The notes below the pieces were generated by a model. That model saw only the letters and a program-made list of their open reading frames with translations, had not been told where the DNA came from and ran no database searches. Shown here piece by piece: positions 1 to 15,295 of a stretch of 64,000 nt of DNA. Origin of the DNA: Osedax fenrisi (Eukaryota; Annelida; Polychaeta; Sabellida; Siboglinidae); contig OZ025245.1 of the NCBI GenBank assembly GCA_964019155.1, forward strand, positions 3,712,638 through 3,776,637. The letters are read 5' to 3'. The position numbers and the translations under genes are program-made. Position 1 is the stretch's first letter, and the number at the start of each line of letters is the position of its first letter.

Positions 1-5156
<5,156 letters not shown>

Positions 5157-6212
5157 ATGAAATACATTGTAACATCTATATTGATTCTACTTGACTTGTC
5201 GTCGGCTTTCGATACGTTAGACCATAATATTCTTATTCGAAGATTAGAGAACATTGGTATTAAAGATTCTGTCCTTAGTTGGTTTACATCCTACCTAATT
5301 AACAGATCCTTTTCTATATGTATAGATAACGCCATAACAGAACCCCGCCACACAACTCATGGTGTACCCCAAGGTTCTGTTTTAGGTCAAATTCTCTTTA
5401 ATATATATATTTCCCCTTTACTTTACTTACTTGACGAATACCCCGATATACACTTTCACTCATATGCGGATGACTTTCAGCTATACTGTAATTTACCTGA
5501 CCCAATCAATAACATAAATACTATAAATAAATGCATTAATGACATTAGTAAATGGTTTTCAAATAACTCCCTACTATTGAATAGCCTTAAAACAAAAGCT
5601 TTATTACTAAATACATCCCCAGGACATCATTCCATACCACCTATTATTATTAATAATCATATTATAGAATACTATAACCAAGCTAAAAACCTCGGCCTCA
5701 CACTTGACCAAAAGCTGTCTTATCTACCACATATAACTAATATATCGAAGTCCATTAATTACACCTTACATACGATCCGACTTATTAGACCTTCTATAAC
5801 TACTGAACTTGCCAAACTACTAGTTACTTACTTAATACTGCCCCGACTTGACTACTGTAACTCTACTTTAAATTCACTCCCAGCACATACTATCAAAATG
5901 CTCACTAAATTACAATATAGAGCCATCAGAACCATTTTCAGGATAAAAAAATACTCAAGACAACATATCACACCTTATATGAAATCCATTCACTGGCTAC
6001 CCATCCCTTACCGCATACAATACAAAGTACTCCTACTGACCCACCATGCCACCCATAATAATAAACCTGACTATCTTACTGAACTACTTACGAACTACAA
6101 GTCATCCCGACCACAACGAACAATACATAATTACAAACTAAATATACCAATAACTTTATCACTAAATAAAAAACAGGAATCTTCTTTTTCTATAATATAT
6201 ATTATGATATGA
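5157..6212 (+). pseudogene. LINE reverse transcriptase fragment (CR1/L2 type)
   Basis: The 351-residue frame carries RT palm motifs in order: LDLSSAFDTLDH (motif A, around residues 12-23), THGVPQGSVLG (motif B, around 67-77) and YADDFQLY (catalytic motif C, around 103-110). The thumb-like region with LGLTLDQKLSYLPHI and the C-terminal segment with HWLPIPYRIQYK, typical of CR1, L2 and related LINEs, follow. The first Met is not a real start: the upstream half of ORF2 is absent. The frame is lost just before the final LWNSLP tail, so this copy is dead. In a functional element the protein nicks DNA and reverse-transcribes its own mRNA at the insertion site. Confidence 0.88.
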
Positions 6213-6325
6213 TATCACCTAAACTATGGAACTCCCTACCTCACTCAATTAGATCTATAGTTTCTGACCACACCTTTAAAGTCAAATTGAAAACACATCT
6301 ATTTAATATAGCTTATAATAATTAA
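5157..6325 (+). mobile_element. 5'-truncated CR1/L2-like LINE, reverse-transcriptase 3' part
   Basis: This is the remnant of a non-LTR retrotransposon. Homology begins abruptly within the RT palm, so the endonuclease and N-terminal RT parts are missing, as expected from 5' truncation during target-primed reverse transcription. The reading frame of 5157-6212 ends near a frameshift. The conserved C-terminal tail (LWNSLPHSIR ... LKTHLFNIAYNN, stop at 6325) continues in another frame from about 6210. AT-rich sequence follows. No target-site duplication could be identified. Confidence 0.85.
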
Positions 6326-6790
6326 TATACGATACACCGCCGAAAACTCATTACTGATGTTGATCGCGTCTAAACAAATTGGTTACAAGGTTACAAGGTT
6401 ATAGATCTACGTATACGACTTTCTTTCACAATTATATTATAAACAAACAATGCATTTAAATATAATTGCTGCCTCGCTAGATATATAGTGTATGCCATCT
6501 CGATGAGCTAACAATAATTTCCGATCTCACTAATTTTAGATAATATTAATTATACTGTATATTAAAATGTACATTATGCTTTAATACTTATTATATTACT
6601 TATTAAATACTATTATATTATATTATATCATTATATATACCTATTATATTATATCACTTATATTTCAATATAATATTTATCGATTATAATCGATAATTAT
6701 AGATATCTATAGATACCAATTATGATTTTATTATTTAATATTCAAATTGATACACTGACATAATTATAAATAACATCACATTTACAAAAG

Positions 6791-6838
<48 letters not shown>

Positions 6839-7300
6839 GAGCATGTATCTATGCGTATACATATTTGGTTATATATATATAATACAATCGTATATATATA
6901 TATATACGATTACACATATTATCTCTCATATATTCAAATATATGTACAATATTATAAATGCATATATATTTAAACATATAATATGCCTTTATATATCAAT
7001 ACATATGGATATTCGTATATGAGTATATGCGTATACAGTGTATATGTGTATGTATATATTAACGTGAATACGCATACATACAGTGTAATAATCATATATA
7101 TTAGAATACCTAATTGTAATTTCTATGATAATAATGTACACATTCATTATAACCACTCTCATAATAGTTCGATCTATCAATAAACGCATATATGAATATT
7201 CGATATAAAGAAACTTTCTTTATATCTATGGTATGAATATACGAACGATGTCGCACGCACTTATATTAGATTTTATTTCAGTGATATGATATTATAAAAT
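6326..7300. other. LINE 3' flank and AT-rich spacer
   Basis: This is AT-rich sequence after the LINE ORF, probably including some of its 3' untranslated part, followed by TATAT-rich low-complexity DNA and a (TA)n run near 6793-6832. Short open frames at 6837-7189 are microsatellite translations. No gene was seen. Confidence 0.5.
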
Positions 7301-7309
7301 AGTAATCTA

Positions 7310-7750
7310 GAATCAAGCATTTTCATTGGTCATGTGGCCCGTATTGCTAACATTAGGTGGCCCGTATTGCAAACATTTGATACACCTGTTAAATGACCCC
7401 CCACGCACTTAATATTGAATATAAAGTCGATTGTATATATTTATATTCTTCGTATTTAATTAATCTTTCCAATTATGCTTTGAATTATTTAATTAATGTT
7501 AGATTTATTAACGAAATTGGTGGATAAATAAATAATTATTTAGTAAATTTTCATTTGTAAACTATTTGTTGATATAATGATCAATATTAGAAATATAAAT
7601 GCAAATATTAAAATAAAAAATATCCCTTATTAATAGAAATATGATACTGAATAAATCTTGTATATATTTTTTTTTGATTTGAACAATAGTTACTGAGATA
7701 TCGCAGTGGCCCGTATTACACACTGGCCCGTATTAGACATAATTCCCCTA
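7310..7750. mobile_element. Partial TIR element of the TAGGGGAA group
   Basis: The right end reads ...ATTCCCCTA, ending at 7750, matching the terminal TAGGGGAA of the elements at 9428-10336 and 35652-36770. An internal phrase GGCCCGTATT is repeated four times (near 7337, 7361, 7708 and 7725), in the same way that those elements repeat their own phrases. A matching left terminus was not found, so the element looks truncated or more diverged on that side. It is non-coding. Confidence 0.5.
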
Positions 7751-8380
7751 CTATAATCATCTCTTTTAAATATTGTATATTTATAACATTTTATTTTATT
7801 ATATAGATAGTATTCATATATATAAAAGTTAAATAGTGACTCTATTATTAGATGATGGTAAGATGAAGACAACGAGTATATGATACTATGTAATATATAT
7901 GTATCTATAGGATTTATGAATATATTTTAATCATTTAATATATTATTAATAATATATTATATATACTCAGAAAATGTTATAAAGATTCATCAAAAGGTTC
8001 AACATTGAGGGGAATTGAAAAAAGTGAAAAAACGATTAAAATGTTCAGAAATATATAGATTCCTAAAGTTTTACTTTTATATTGTTTTTTTTTGATGAGC
8101 TGATATTTTAACATTCAAATTTATTATACTTATTTTTACTTTTAAATAACATGTTATATATCATTATTTAGATAATAAATTTTGATATTTAAAAATAAAA
8201 TTAAAATATAAAAATAAACGAACTCCTAAGAGTTTTTTTTAAATAAATATATAATTTATATATAATTTTAAAGTAAATATTTTATATTTAAAAAATATCA
8301 TCTATTATAAAATTAATAATTTATTTGTTGTTGTAAATTTGTATTGTCACCCTTAAGGAGATAGTTTTTGTATGGCAGCC
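7751..8380. other. AT-rich spacer without genes
   Basis: This is AT-rich sequence with homopolymer runs. No exon-like island or transposon terminus was recognised. Confidence 0.5.
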
Positions 8381-8560
8381 TATATTTATTTAAAAAAGAA
8401 AACTTTACTGTTGATTCCTCATATTTATTAAATACATATACTATTTTGTATTTTATACTAGATATAATGATATATTTATTTAAAAAAGAAAACTTTACTG
8501 TTGATTCCTCATATTTATTAAATACATATACTATTTTGTATTTTATACTAGATATAATGA
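8381..8560. repeat. Tandem duplication of a 90-bp unit
   Basis: Two essentially identical 90-bp copies start at 8381 and 8471 (TATATTTATTTAAAAAAGAA and onward). The open frame across them simply repeats its own peptide. It is a recent local tandem duplication in non-coding DNA. Confidence 0.95.
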
Positions 8561-8650
8561 TTTAATATATTATTAAATTTAATTTCATAAATAAAATAGC
8601 AGCATATATTGATTTAATATACTATTAAATTTAATTTCATAAATAAAATG
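8559..8650. repeat. Tandem duplication of a 52-bp unit
   Basis: GATTTAATAT(A)TATTAAATTT and the following bases occur at 8559 and again at 8611. This gives two copies of a 52-bp period, the second partial, directly after the 90-bp duplication. Confidence 0.85.
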
Positions 8651-9230
8651 TAATACTAAAATGAAATACCAATTTTATAGAAAAACACTAAAGATATTAT
8701 GTAAACAAATATTTTATCAATATTTTAAAGATTATTTTATATAATATCAATAGTTTTATGTGAATTGACACTCTGACGCTTCATACATAGCTATGGATTA
8801 AACAAGTGCTAGGAAGGGTGGGTGTAATGGGGGTATAGGGGGTACAAACATCATATGTAATCCGTAGAGGTCTATGTCACATATACATGTCTATAGTTAA
8901 TAGTGCATGATATAGCGTATACAGGTATGGTGCCTGTAATACATGCAGTTGTAATACATACCTATAGGTGTATTATAGTTATGTTATACTGTTATGTTAT
9001 ACTGTTATGTTATACTGTTATTACTATGCATAATTGTCAAGTTATTCATGAATACTACCTAAATATATACATATATGTATGTAGGTAAGTATACGCATAA
9101 CTATAGTCTTATGAGAAGTACTGATAATTTATCTAATATTGTTTGTGCATATATATATATAAATATATATATATAGTATAGTGGGTACATTATTTGAAAT
9201 TTATGTATATAGAATATAGGGTATACATAT

Positions 9231-9283
<53 letters not shown>

Positions 9284-9386
9284 TATATATATAATAATAA
9301 TATCAGAATTTAGGCATGACCATGGTAATCGAAGAAGCGCAATGCTTATCTAGTCGTTTACCTGAATCTAGTAGTTTACCTGTTTA

Positions 9387-9427
<41 letters not shown>
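8651..9427. other. AT-rich spacer with TA microsatellites
   Basis: This contains a G-rich low-complexity patch near 8810-8850, a short triplicated TGTTATACTG motif near 8983-9018, and TA-dinucleotide runs near 9222-9292 and 9391-9428. No gene could be supported. Confidence 0.5.
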
Positions 9428-9431
<4 letters not shown>

Positions 9432-10336
9432 TGAAAGTAACCGAATACAGACACTCTCGGTATCTCAGAAACCATAAATCCTACAAAAAAATGTTTAACT
9501 AATAAAATATTCATAATTATAAAAATAGTCTAAAAAAGTACTTTTTTATTTTTGAATGATACAAAATATTGCTAATATATCCAATAAACTGATTTTTTTA
9601 TTACGTTTTTAAATTTATGAAAAATAAGGTAAACTTTCTCAAGATTATACAAATGTATCGATATAAAATATAACACTATATTATTAAAAAATAAAGCATT
9701 CTAAAAATTGTATTTTTAATTTCTATATTTTGTATCAAATATTCATTAAGTTATAAGCATATAACTAGAGGTCATATAAGTTCCTATAGGAGTATTATAA
9801 TACGGACACTCTAAATGTCTTAATACGGACACCCTATAACCAATCAGCGCGCAGCATATGAACAATTCTTATTTTCATAAAAATCGCGTGCGTTATAATA
9901 TTAATACCACCAATAAAGCTAATTCTAAAAAAATTATTATTTAGATACTTAAATTGTATTATTAATTAAAAAATAATAAAAATAAATAAATTATTAACTA
10001 ATTAAATTACAATAAATTTTTTATAAAATTAATTATAAATAACGTAATTGTAATTTGTCTGATTGATTCATCAATAATATATAGTGTATCTAGTCGTATA
10101 CAGGGTGTCCGTATTATAACACAGGGTTTCCGTATTCGGACATGGGTACCGAATACGGACACCCCCGTTATATATGGAATTAAAAGATTAAAAACAATTT
10201 TAAAATTACAATAATATCTATAATCATATAATATTAATATATTATAATTTTTGATAAAATAATGATAAAAATAATGAGTCATAAAAAGTTAATACCATTT
10301 ATTGTTAAAGTTTCCGTATTAGGTTACTTTCCCCTA
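9428..10336. mobile_element. Non-autonomous TIR element (909 bp), TAGGGGAAAGTAACC group
   Basis: The left terminus TAGGTGAAAGTAACCGAATAC and the right terminus, read from the other strand as TAGGGGAAAGTAACCTAATA, form inverted repeats of about 27 bp with a few mismatches. The interior carries repeats of a phrase around GAATACGGACAC in both orientations near 9802-9832 and 10108-10163. No transposase is present. The element sits in a TA-rich target. The superfamily is not assigned. Confidence 0.75.
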
Positions 10337-10456
10337 CATGTATTTAAATTAGACAGATTATAAATTAGGTTAATAAATTATTGATTCCTTCTCAAATTTA
10401 AATAAATTCAGTCTGGCGTAATAATATTCGTAACAATAACAATAATACTACAACAG

Positions 10457-10593
10457 ATGCACAGAGGAAATAATGAGATAATCGTGGCGTCTATTGATTG
10501 TGAAAAGTACGGGTATACCTGTAGAAAATACAAAGAACAAAGGTTCCCCAGTATCAGACTTTATAAACCTAATTCGGACGAAAATGATTTCGA
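10457..10593 (+). CDS. Thioredoxin gene, exon a
   Basis: The acceptor is ..CTACAACAG before 10457 and the donor is GTTAGT at 10594. The 137-nt exon is open for 45 codons plus two bases. It encodes MHRGNNEIIVASIDCEKYG and then YTCRKYKEQRFPSIRLYKPN. It shows the beta3 strand with the conserved D-C pair, the following Cys seven residues later, and the cis-Pro loop FPSIRLY in place of YPTIRLY. Exon GC content is well above the flanks. The initial ATG codon directly follows the acceptor and is probably internal. Confidence 0.75.
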
Positions 10594-10861
10594 GTTAGTA
10601 GGCCTACTGTATTAATCTACTTTTATAATCCATAATATATATATATATAGTCTACTGATTTATAATATTAGTAAACTATAATGTACTAAAATATAATAAT
10701 ATACATATAATATATACAAATATAAGAAACAAATAATAGATATATAATTGATTTTATAAATCATATTCGAATATATATACGCAGTCAACTCCCGCTAACT
10801 CAGAATCGAAGAACAAAATGAGTATGATATATCGAGTTTCTGAGATAAGGAATTATGCTTA

Positions 10862-10904
<43 letters not shown>

Positions 10905-13568
10905 CTATATATATAGATACAAAACAAATTAGACTCGTACAAAGTTTGAAATAGTGGGGTTTCTAGTTATCGAGAGTTGATTATATATATATATATATAT
11001 ATATAAATATAAGCATAATTCCTTATCTCAGAAACTCGATATATCATACTCATTTTGTTCTTCGATTCTGAGTTATATACAGTACACTCTCGTTATCTCA
11101 GAATTAAAAGAATCAAAGAAATTTGTCTGTGATATCAAATTAATTTTGCGTGTATTTACCTAGGTACAAAACCAAATTAAGCATTTGTAAACAAATCTGA
11201 GTTAGCGGGGGGTCTGAGATATAGAGGGTCTGAGTTAGCGGGGGGTCTGGGATATAGAGAGTCTGAGATATTGAGAGTTGACCTTATAATATATATAACA
11301 TTTTACTATTATTTGTTTCTATCACCAATATATACATATATGTATTATTATTACTATACTGTACAATGTACAATGTACAGTGTACATATATTAAACGTAA
11401 ATGGTAATATATTGTAATAGGTAGCATTACATTATTTATATATATAATATTAATAAATTATACTTATTAAAATAATACTATAATTATATTCCTATCCACA
11501 AATGAATATTAATACCCATATAAGGAAGTTGTTGTAACTATAGTATACTTATACGTATAAATGAACAATGAGTTATGAATAATAACTTATAATGTAATAT
11601 TCTCCAACGTTGTATAGGTACTTTAATAAGTGGGAGAAGAACGCCATCGAGTTTTATTCGTGGAGTATCGATTTCATCCCTAAGGTTTAGTATAGTATAT
11701 ATATATATATATATATATATCCTATAATATATTATAGTATATACCCTATACTATAGACTTTATAGTCATAAGTTTATCATGGTATACTATGGTTATATTC
11801 ATTATTTAATATTGATTATAATATAGAATATATATATATATATAATTTTAAATATTAATATTTATAATATAAATTTTATATATATTTATTTTTTCCGCAG
11901 TTCAAATAATTAAGTTCTCATTGAGATGCAGTCGTATATATTAAAGAATCATTGAATACATTTTTTCAGATAACCCCATAAGTATTATATAATACTACTT
12001 AACCCTGCTATTAAACATGCGTTCTATAGATAACAGTTGAAATGGACAAACACAAGTTCACTAGATCTATACTACGAGGCAACAAACACAAGTATTGGCT
12101 GATGACATTCTACGTGTCAGGCAGTCAAATAGTAATTATATTATATTAGCAGTTATCTATAGACCTACACCTAAACTCTCATCCATAATGCGAGAGCTAA
12201 TATTACACAGCATTCTATTTGTAAACCACAGATTATAGAAATATTCAAATGACAAGATACATAAATTACCCCCGAACTATTAGGTCACAACCTGTATTAC
12301 GTAACACACCCGTTTTATTTATCACCCCTCAATCCCTGCTGTATTAAATCACACACCCACACTAGAGCGGCTTGAAAAATATAAAATTTTCAGATAATTT
12401 ATCGCTTCAGTGAAATAATATTAGAAAACATGTAATATAATTCAATTCAAAAAAAATTAACTTAATTCGTAAAATATTGAATAGTCAATATGACTTTCAA
12501 TTTTAACATAGGATTGATAGGAAATCTTATAATGGAGTAGATACAAAATTAATTCAATACATTTTTTAATATACTTCCTATTAATGAATTTTGTCATACG
12601 ATATATATATATACTAGAATGAAATATTATTAACAGAATAGCAGGAAAAAAAAATTTTAAAATAATAATTTCTGTTATAATTTTATCATTTCTAGGATTG
12701 AACTTTTTATGTTTATTATTTATCGAATATTTTTTGTTTTTTGTTTTTAATAAAAAATAAAATTCAGATTAAGTTTATTATATTCTTAATAAATGTATAA
12801 TATATATTTACTATATATGATTATAAAAAAAAAAAAATTTAATATTTTTCTAGGAATAATTTGAATTTTAATGATTTCTATAGAAAAAATAAATATTTTC
12901 AAGGAAAGATGAATAAAAAATGTCTAGGACCTAGTCAATTTTATTTTTTTTACCATAATATAATATTAATTATCATTGAGATGACCGCAATAAAATTTTT
13001 GTTATATTATATTTTTTTCTAATTTAAAAAAAATAAAAATATTTTGTACTATAAAAAATTTAAAATCTGAATTTGTTAGATACATATTTTGATTTAAATA
13101 TACTTAAGTCTATTAAATGCATATTAAATATATAATTAAATTAGAAGACGATATAAATTAATTGATTGTCAAGGTAAAACTAAAAATAAATAAATGCTAT
13201 GCATGCGCAGTAAATTTAGTAATAAACAAGTATTTTTCCTATAAAATGTTATTAAACATCAAATTGACAACTCAATTGAGTATAACACAATGTTTAGTTG
13301 TTACACTACTGTTTATATATATTATATGTTTATAGTTTTTACTGAAGCAACATATTTAATGACTGACGAGCCACCCTAACCCACACTGTACTTCATTCAG
13401 CTATACAACCTCACCTACCCATAATGTATTATGTCACACCCCACTCCCGCACTGTAGAAACTTCACGAGAAGAGCATAAATATAGCCATGGTAGACTGCA
13501 ATCACAATGAGGACATATGTTCACGATCTATATTATATAATACTATAATTGATATACCTTTCATATAG
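10457..13568 (+). CDS. Multi-thioredoxin-domain protein, ERdj5/DNAJC10-like (partial gene, 5 predicted exons)
   Basis: The predicted exons are 10457-10593, 11618-11684, 12030-12115, 12163-12220 and 13458 onward. They join with consistent phases. The joined product contains the second half of one thioredoxin fold (VASIDCEKYGYTC, then the cis-proline loop RFPSIRLY), a linker with W, NA and W...FIP as in the inter-domain segments of ERdj5, then the first half of a further thioredoxin fold (SILRGNKHKYWLMTFY, KLSSIMREL, INIAMVDCNHNEDIC). Proteins of this family are ER-lumenal disulfide reductases and chaperone partners. Upstream exons (signal peptide, J domain, earlier domains) are not in view. 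The expected YPT loop of the last domain, a C-terminal KDEL-type signal and the true stop were not found. Other multi-thioredoxin PDI proteins are possible. Confidence 0.65.
10782..11282. mobile_element. pogo/Tigger-like non-autonomous elements, nested or adjacent copies
   Basis: Ends of the form CAGTCAACTCCCGCTAACTC (10782) and, inverted, GGTCAACTCTCAATATCTC (ending at 11282) are typical of the CAGT..TC termini of pogo-like elements. Inside, 10799-10870 and about 11000-11076 are long inverted copies of each other (GAATCGAAGAACAAAATGAG and complement). Another terminus, CAGTACACTCTCGTTATCTC, starts near 11089. The cluster lies in an intron of the thioredoxin gene. No transposase frame exists. 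Confidence 0.6.
11618..11684 (+). CDS. Thioredoxin gene, exon b
   Basis: The acceptor is ..GTTGTATAG and the donor is GTTTAG at 11685. The 67 nt start with the G that completes the split Glu codon, then encode YFNKWEKNAIEFYSWSIDFI plus PK. The pattern of aromatic, W, N-A, W and F-I-P matches the linker helix that follows thioredoxin domains in ERdj5-type proteins. The exon ends in phase 0. Confidence 0.7.
12030..12115 (+). CDS. Thioredoxin gene, exon c
   Basis: The acceptor is GTTCTATAG before 12030. It encodes ITVEMDKHKFTRSILRGNKH and then KYWLMTFYV, the beta1-alpha1-beta2 start of a thioredoxin fold. Two donors overlap at the end: TAC|GTGTCA (12114) and GT|GTCAGG (12116). The second keeps frame with the next exon. 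The codons that would normally encode A-P-W-C-x-x-C after TFY are not present in the exon. Confidence 0.65.
12163..12220 (+). CDS. Thioredoxin gene, exon d
   Basis: A 47-nt intron ends at TTATCTATAG. The exon encodes PTPKLSSIMRELILHSILF and ends at a good donor, GTAAAC. It matches the alpha2 helix that follows the active site (CxxL.P....L). The C-x-x-C itself is missing, so this would be a redox-inactive b-type domain if the splice choice is right. The end is phase 0, matching exon e. Confidence 0.55.
12221..13457. other. Intron-like AT-rich sequence
   Basis: This lies between exons d and e of the thioredoxin gene. It is AT-rich with stops in all frames. A pyrimidine-rich stretch at about 13372-13450 (CACCCCACTCCCGCACTGTAG) forms the acceptor region of exon e. 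Confidence 0.5.
13458..13568 (+). CDS. Thioredoxin gene, exon e (3' limit uncertain)
   Basis: A strong acceptor (pyrimidine-rich, ending CTGTAG) precedes phase-0 codons for KLHEKSINIAMVDCNHNEDI and CSRS. VDC with a Cys seven residues later repeats the beta3 signature of exon a, so this belongs to a second thioredoxin fold. The frame stays open to a TAG at 13566-13568 through ILYNTIIDIPFI, where YNTI sits roughly where YPTI would be expected. Either the gene ends here in a degenerate form or the exon stops earlier at a weak donor (GTTCAC, 13519). AATAAA occurs near 13635. Confidence 0.55.
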   Translation, partial: KLHEKSINIAMVDCNHNEDICSRSILYNTIIDIPFI

Positions 13569-14836
13569 TGATATCATTTCTGATATATTGCCGGGGAAAT
13601 ATCAATTAATATATAACAATATAAATTAACTGAATAAAATATGTATTATTTAATTTATTCATCTTTATTCTTATCAATATACACACTGTTGCGCACACAA
13701 ACACATTAAAATATAGAATATTACAATTACTTGCTTAATATTATATTTAAAAGCAGATTTCTTAGATACACAAAACTAATGTTATATATAAACGATAATT
13801 AAATAGTATAATATTATTAGTTATAACTACTATAGTAGTAATCAATCGGATCTCAATTAGTGTACTGCATAATAATATAAGGTAAACATTGTAATAATAC
13901 CCGTATGTAGAAATATGTCGTATTTGAAGTACTATGATGACTGTAGTATTGCGGGAAACAATTTGTTTTCAAATGGGTTTGAAACATTCACATTTTCATA
14001 GGTAATTTAAAGATCACAAATCATTAATTATAAATATTAGTATATCAATTTATTACATTACTGACATGTAATTTAGGTAGGTTTATGGTAAACATTCAAA
14101 GAAAGTTAGTACCCTGTTCTAACATTCAACCCACTCAGATAGAGATTGAATAGATACAGTATTTTTACTTTAGAATATTATTAGAAATGTTAGTTATTTT
14201 AGGATTGATTTTATAGAATTAGGCAAATCTATAGATGATATTATATTTTAATAAATTATAATAATACAAAAATAAACTTTATTCAGAAATACCTCTATAT
14301 TAACCAGTAATGCCAGTCTGATAATAATTATGTTTATTAAAACTTGTAGATTAATAATATTGGTTATCTAGATATCTATATTCTTAGAGAATTGTATAGA
14401 TTTTGATAGATATATTATACTATATATAACAATATACTACAATATATTAAACTATAATTTAAATGTAAAGCATTCATTTTATCACTACTTAATACATATA
14501 ACCTACATGATTATTAGGTACAATATTTCAGCAACAATTATTATTAAATTCAATAGAAAAAATTGAATAATATTTATTACATTATCATTTAATTTTGATT
14601 TTAATTTATAAGTAATAAAATGAGTTCCTAAAATACATAAATAATTCTAAATCATGACTAATCATTATTAAAACACATTATTTATTACTATTATTTGTGT
14701 GCCATATACCCATATATATATATATATATGAATGATTAAATTAGCACAACAAATTATGAATAAAAAGACTTTATAAGATTTTATTAGAAACAAAAATAAA
14801 ATTAATAAACAGTAAAAGTATACTACTATAGTATGT

Positions 14837-14837
<1 letters not shown>
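13569..14837. other. AT-rich spacer between convergent genes
   Basis: No convincing exon was seen. One 28-codon open patch near 13915-13999, preceded by a TAG, has no phase match to exon e. (TA)n occurs near 14713-14730. Confidence 0.45.

Positions 14838-14890
<53 letters not shown>
14838..14890. repeat. (TAG)n short microsatellite
   Basis: This is about 17.7 copies of TAG/AGT, the same motif as the 3.5-kb tract at the window start. Confidence 0.97.
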
Positions 14891-15246
14891 AAAGTATGTA
14901 TATAACTTGTATAGTAAAAGTAGAACGAAAGGGGGGATTAATAAATAATACTTACAGATAAATATACAACTCTGCCAGACATCGCTGCAGGGGTCGGGTT
15001 GTGTTAATAATACTAGATCAATATATAGGGGTTATAGTTATTGAGTCGTGTGTCACTGTTGAAGATAGGCAAAGGCCAGCGGATAAAGCTTCTACTATTA
15101 CTGAGGCGTTGCATACCCCTTCGATGATAATAATGCATAATTAATACATTGAAGTATGTTAATGTTGGATACATCCTTCACATGCGAGGAGGAGGAGGAA
15201 TGTATCCACTACATACAAAGACAATAGACTAGCACCCCGGTCATGG

Positions 15247-15295
15247 TCAACGAGAAGGAAATTCTGCGCCCAAGGTGACCTTCAGAAATAGACGC
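15247..15295 (-). CDS. MOLO1-like gene, last exon (i)
   Basis: On the minus strand a good acceptor, TTCTCGTTTCACAG, precedes 49 nt. Entered in phase 2 these read RLFLKVTLGAEFPSR and then TGA (15247-15249). The preceding exon supplies the two bases of the split Met codon. The frame choice depends on the chain. Another frame of the same island is also open, so this exon is less certain than the N-terminal ones. Confidence 0.45.

Noticed and set aside
14962..14992. Minus-strand microexon with CTGCAG acceptor and GTAAGT donor encoding MSGRVVYLS
   Set aside because: The splice signals are excellent, but it lies past the predicted stop of the MOLO1-like gene and no partner exon was found.
15050..15130. 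GC-rich open patches in both strands near 15.1 kb
   Set aside because: Several frames are open on both strands and none joins in phase with neighbouring exons or shows a family motif.
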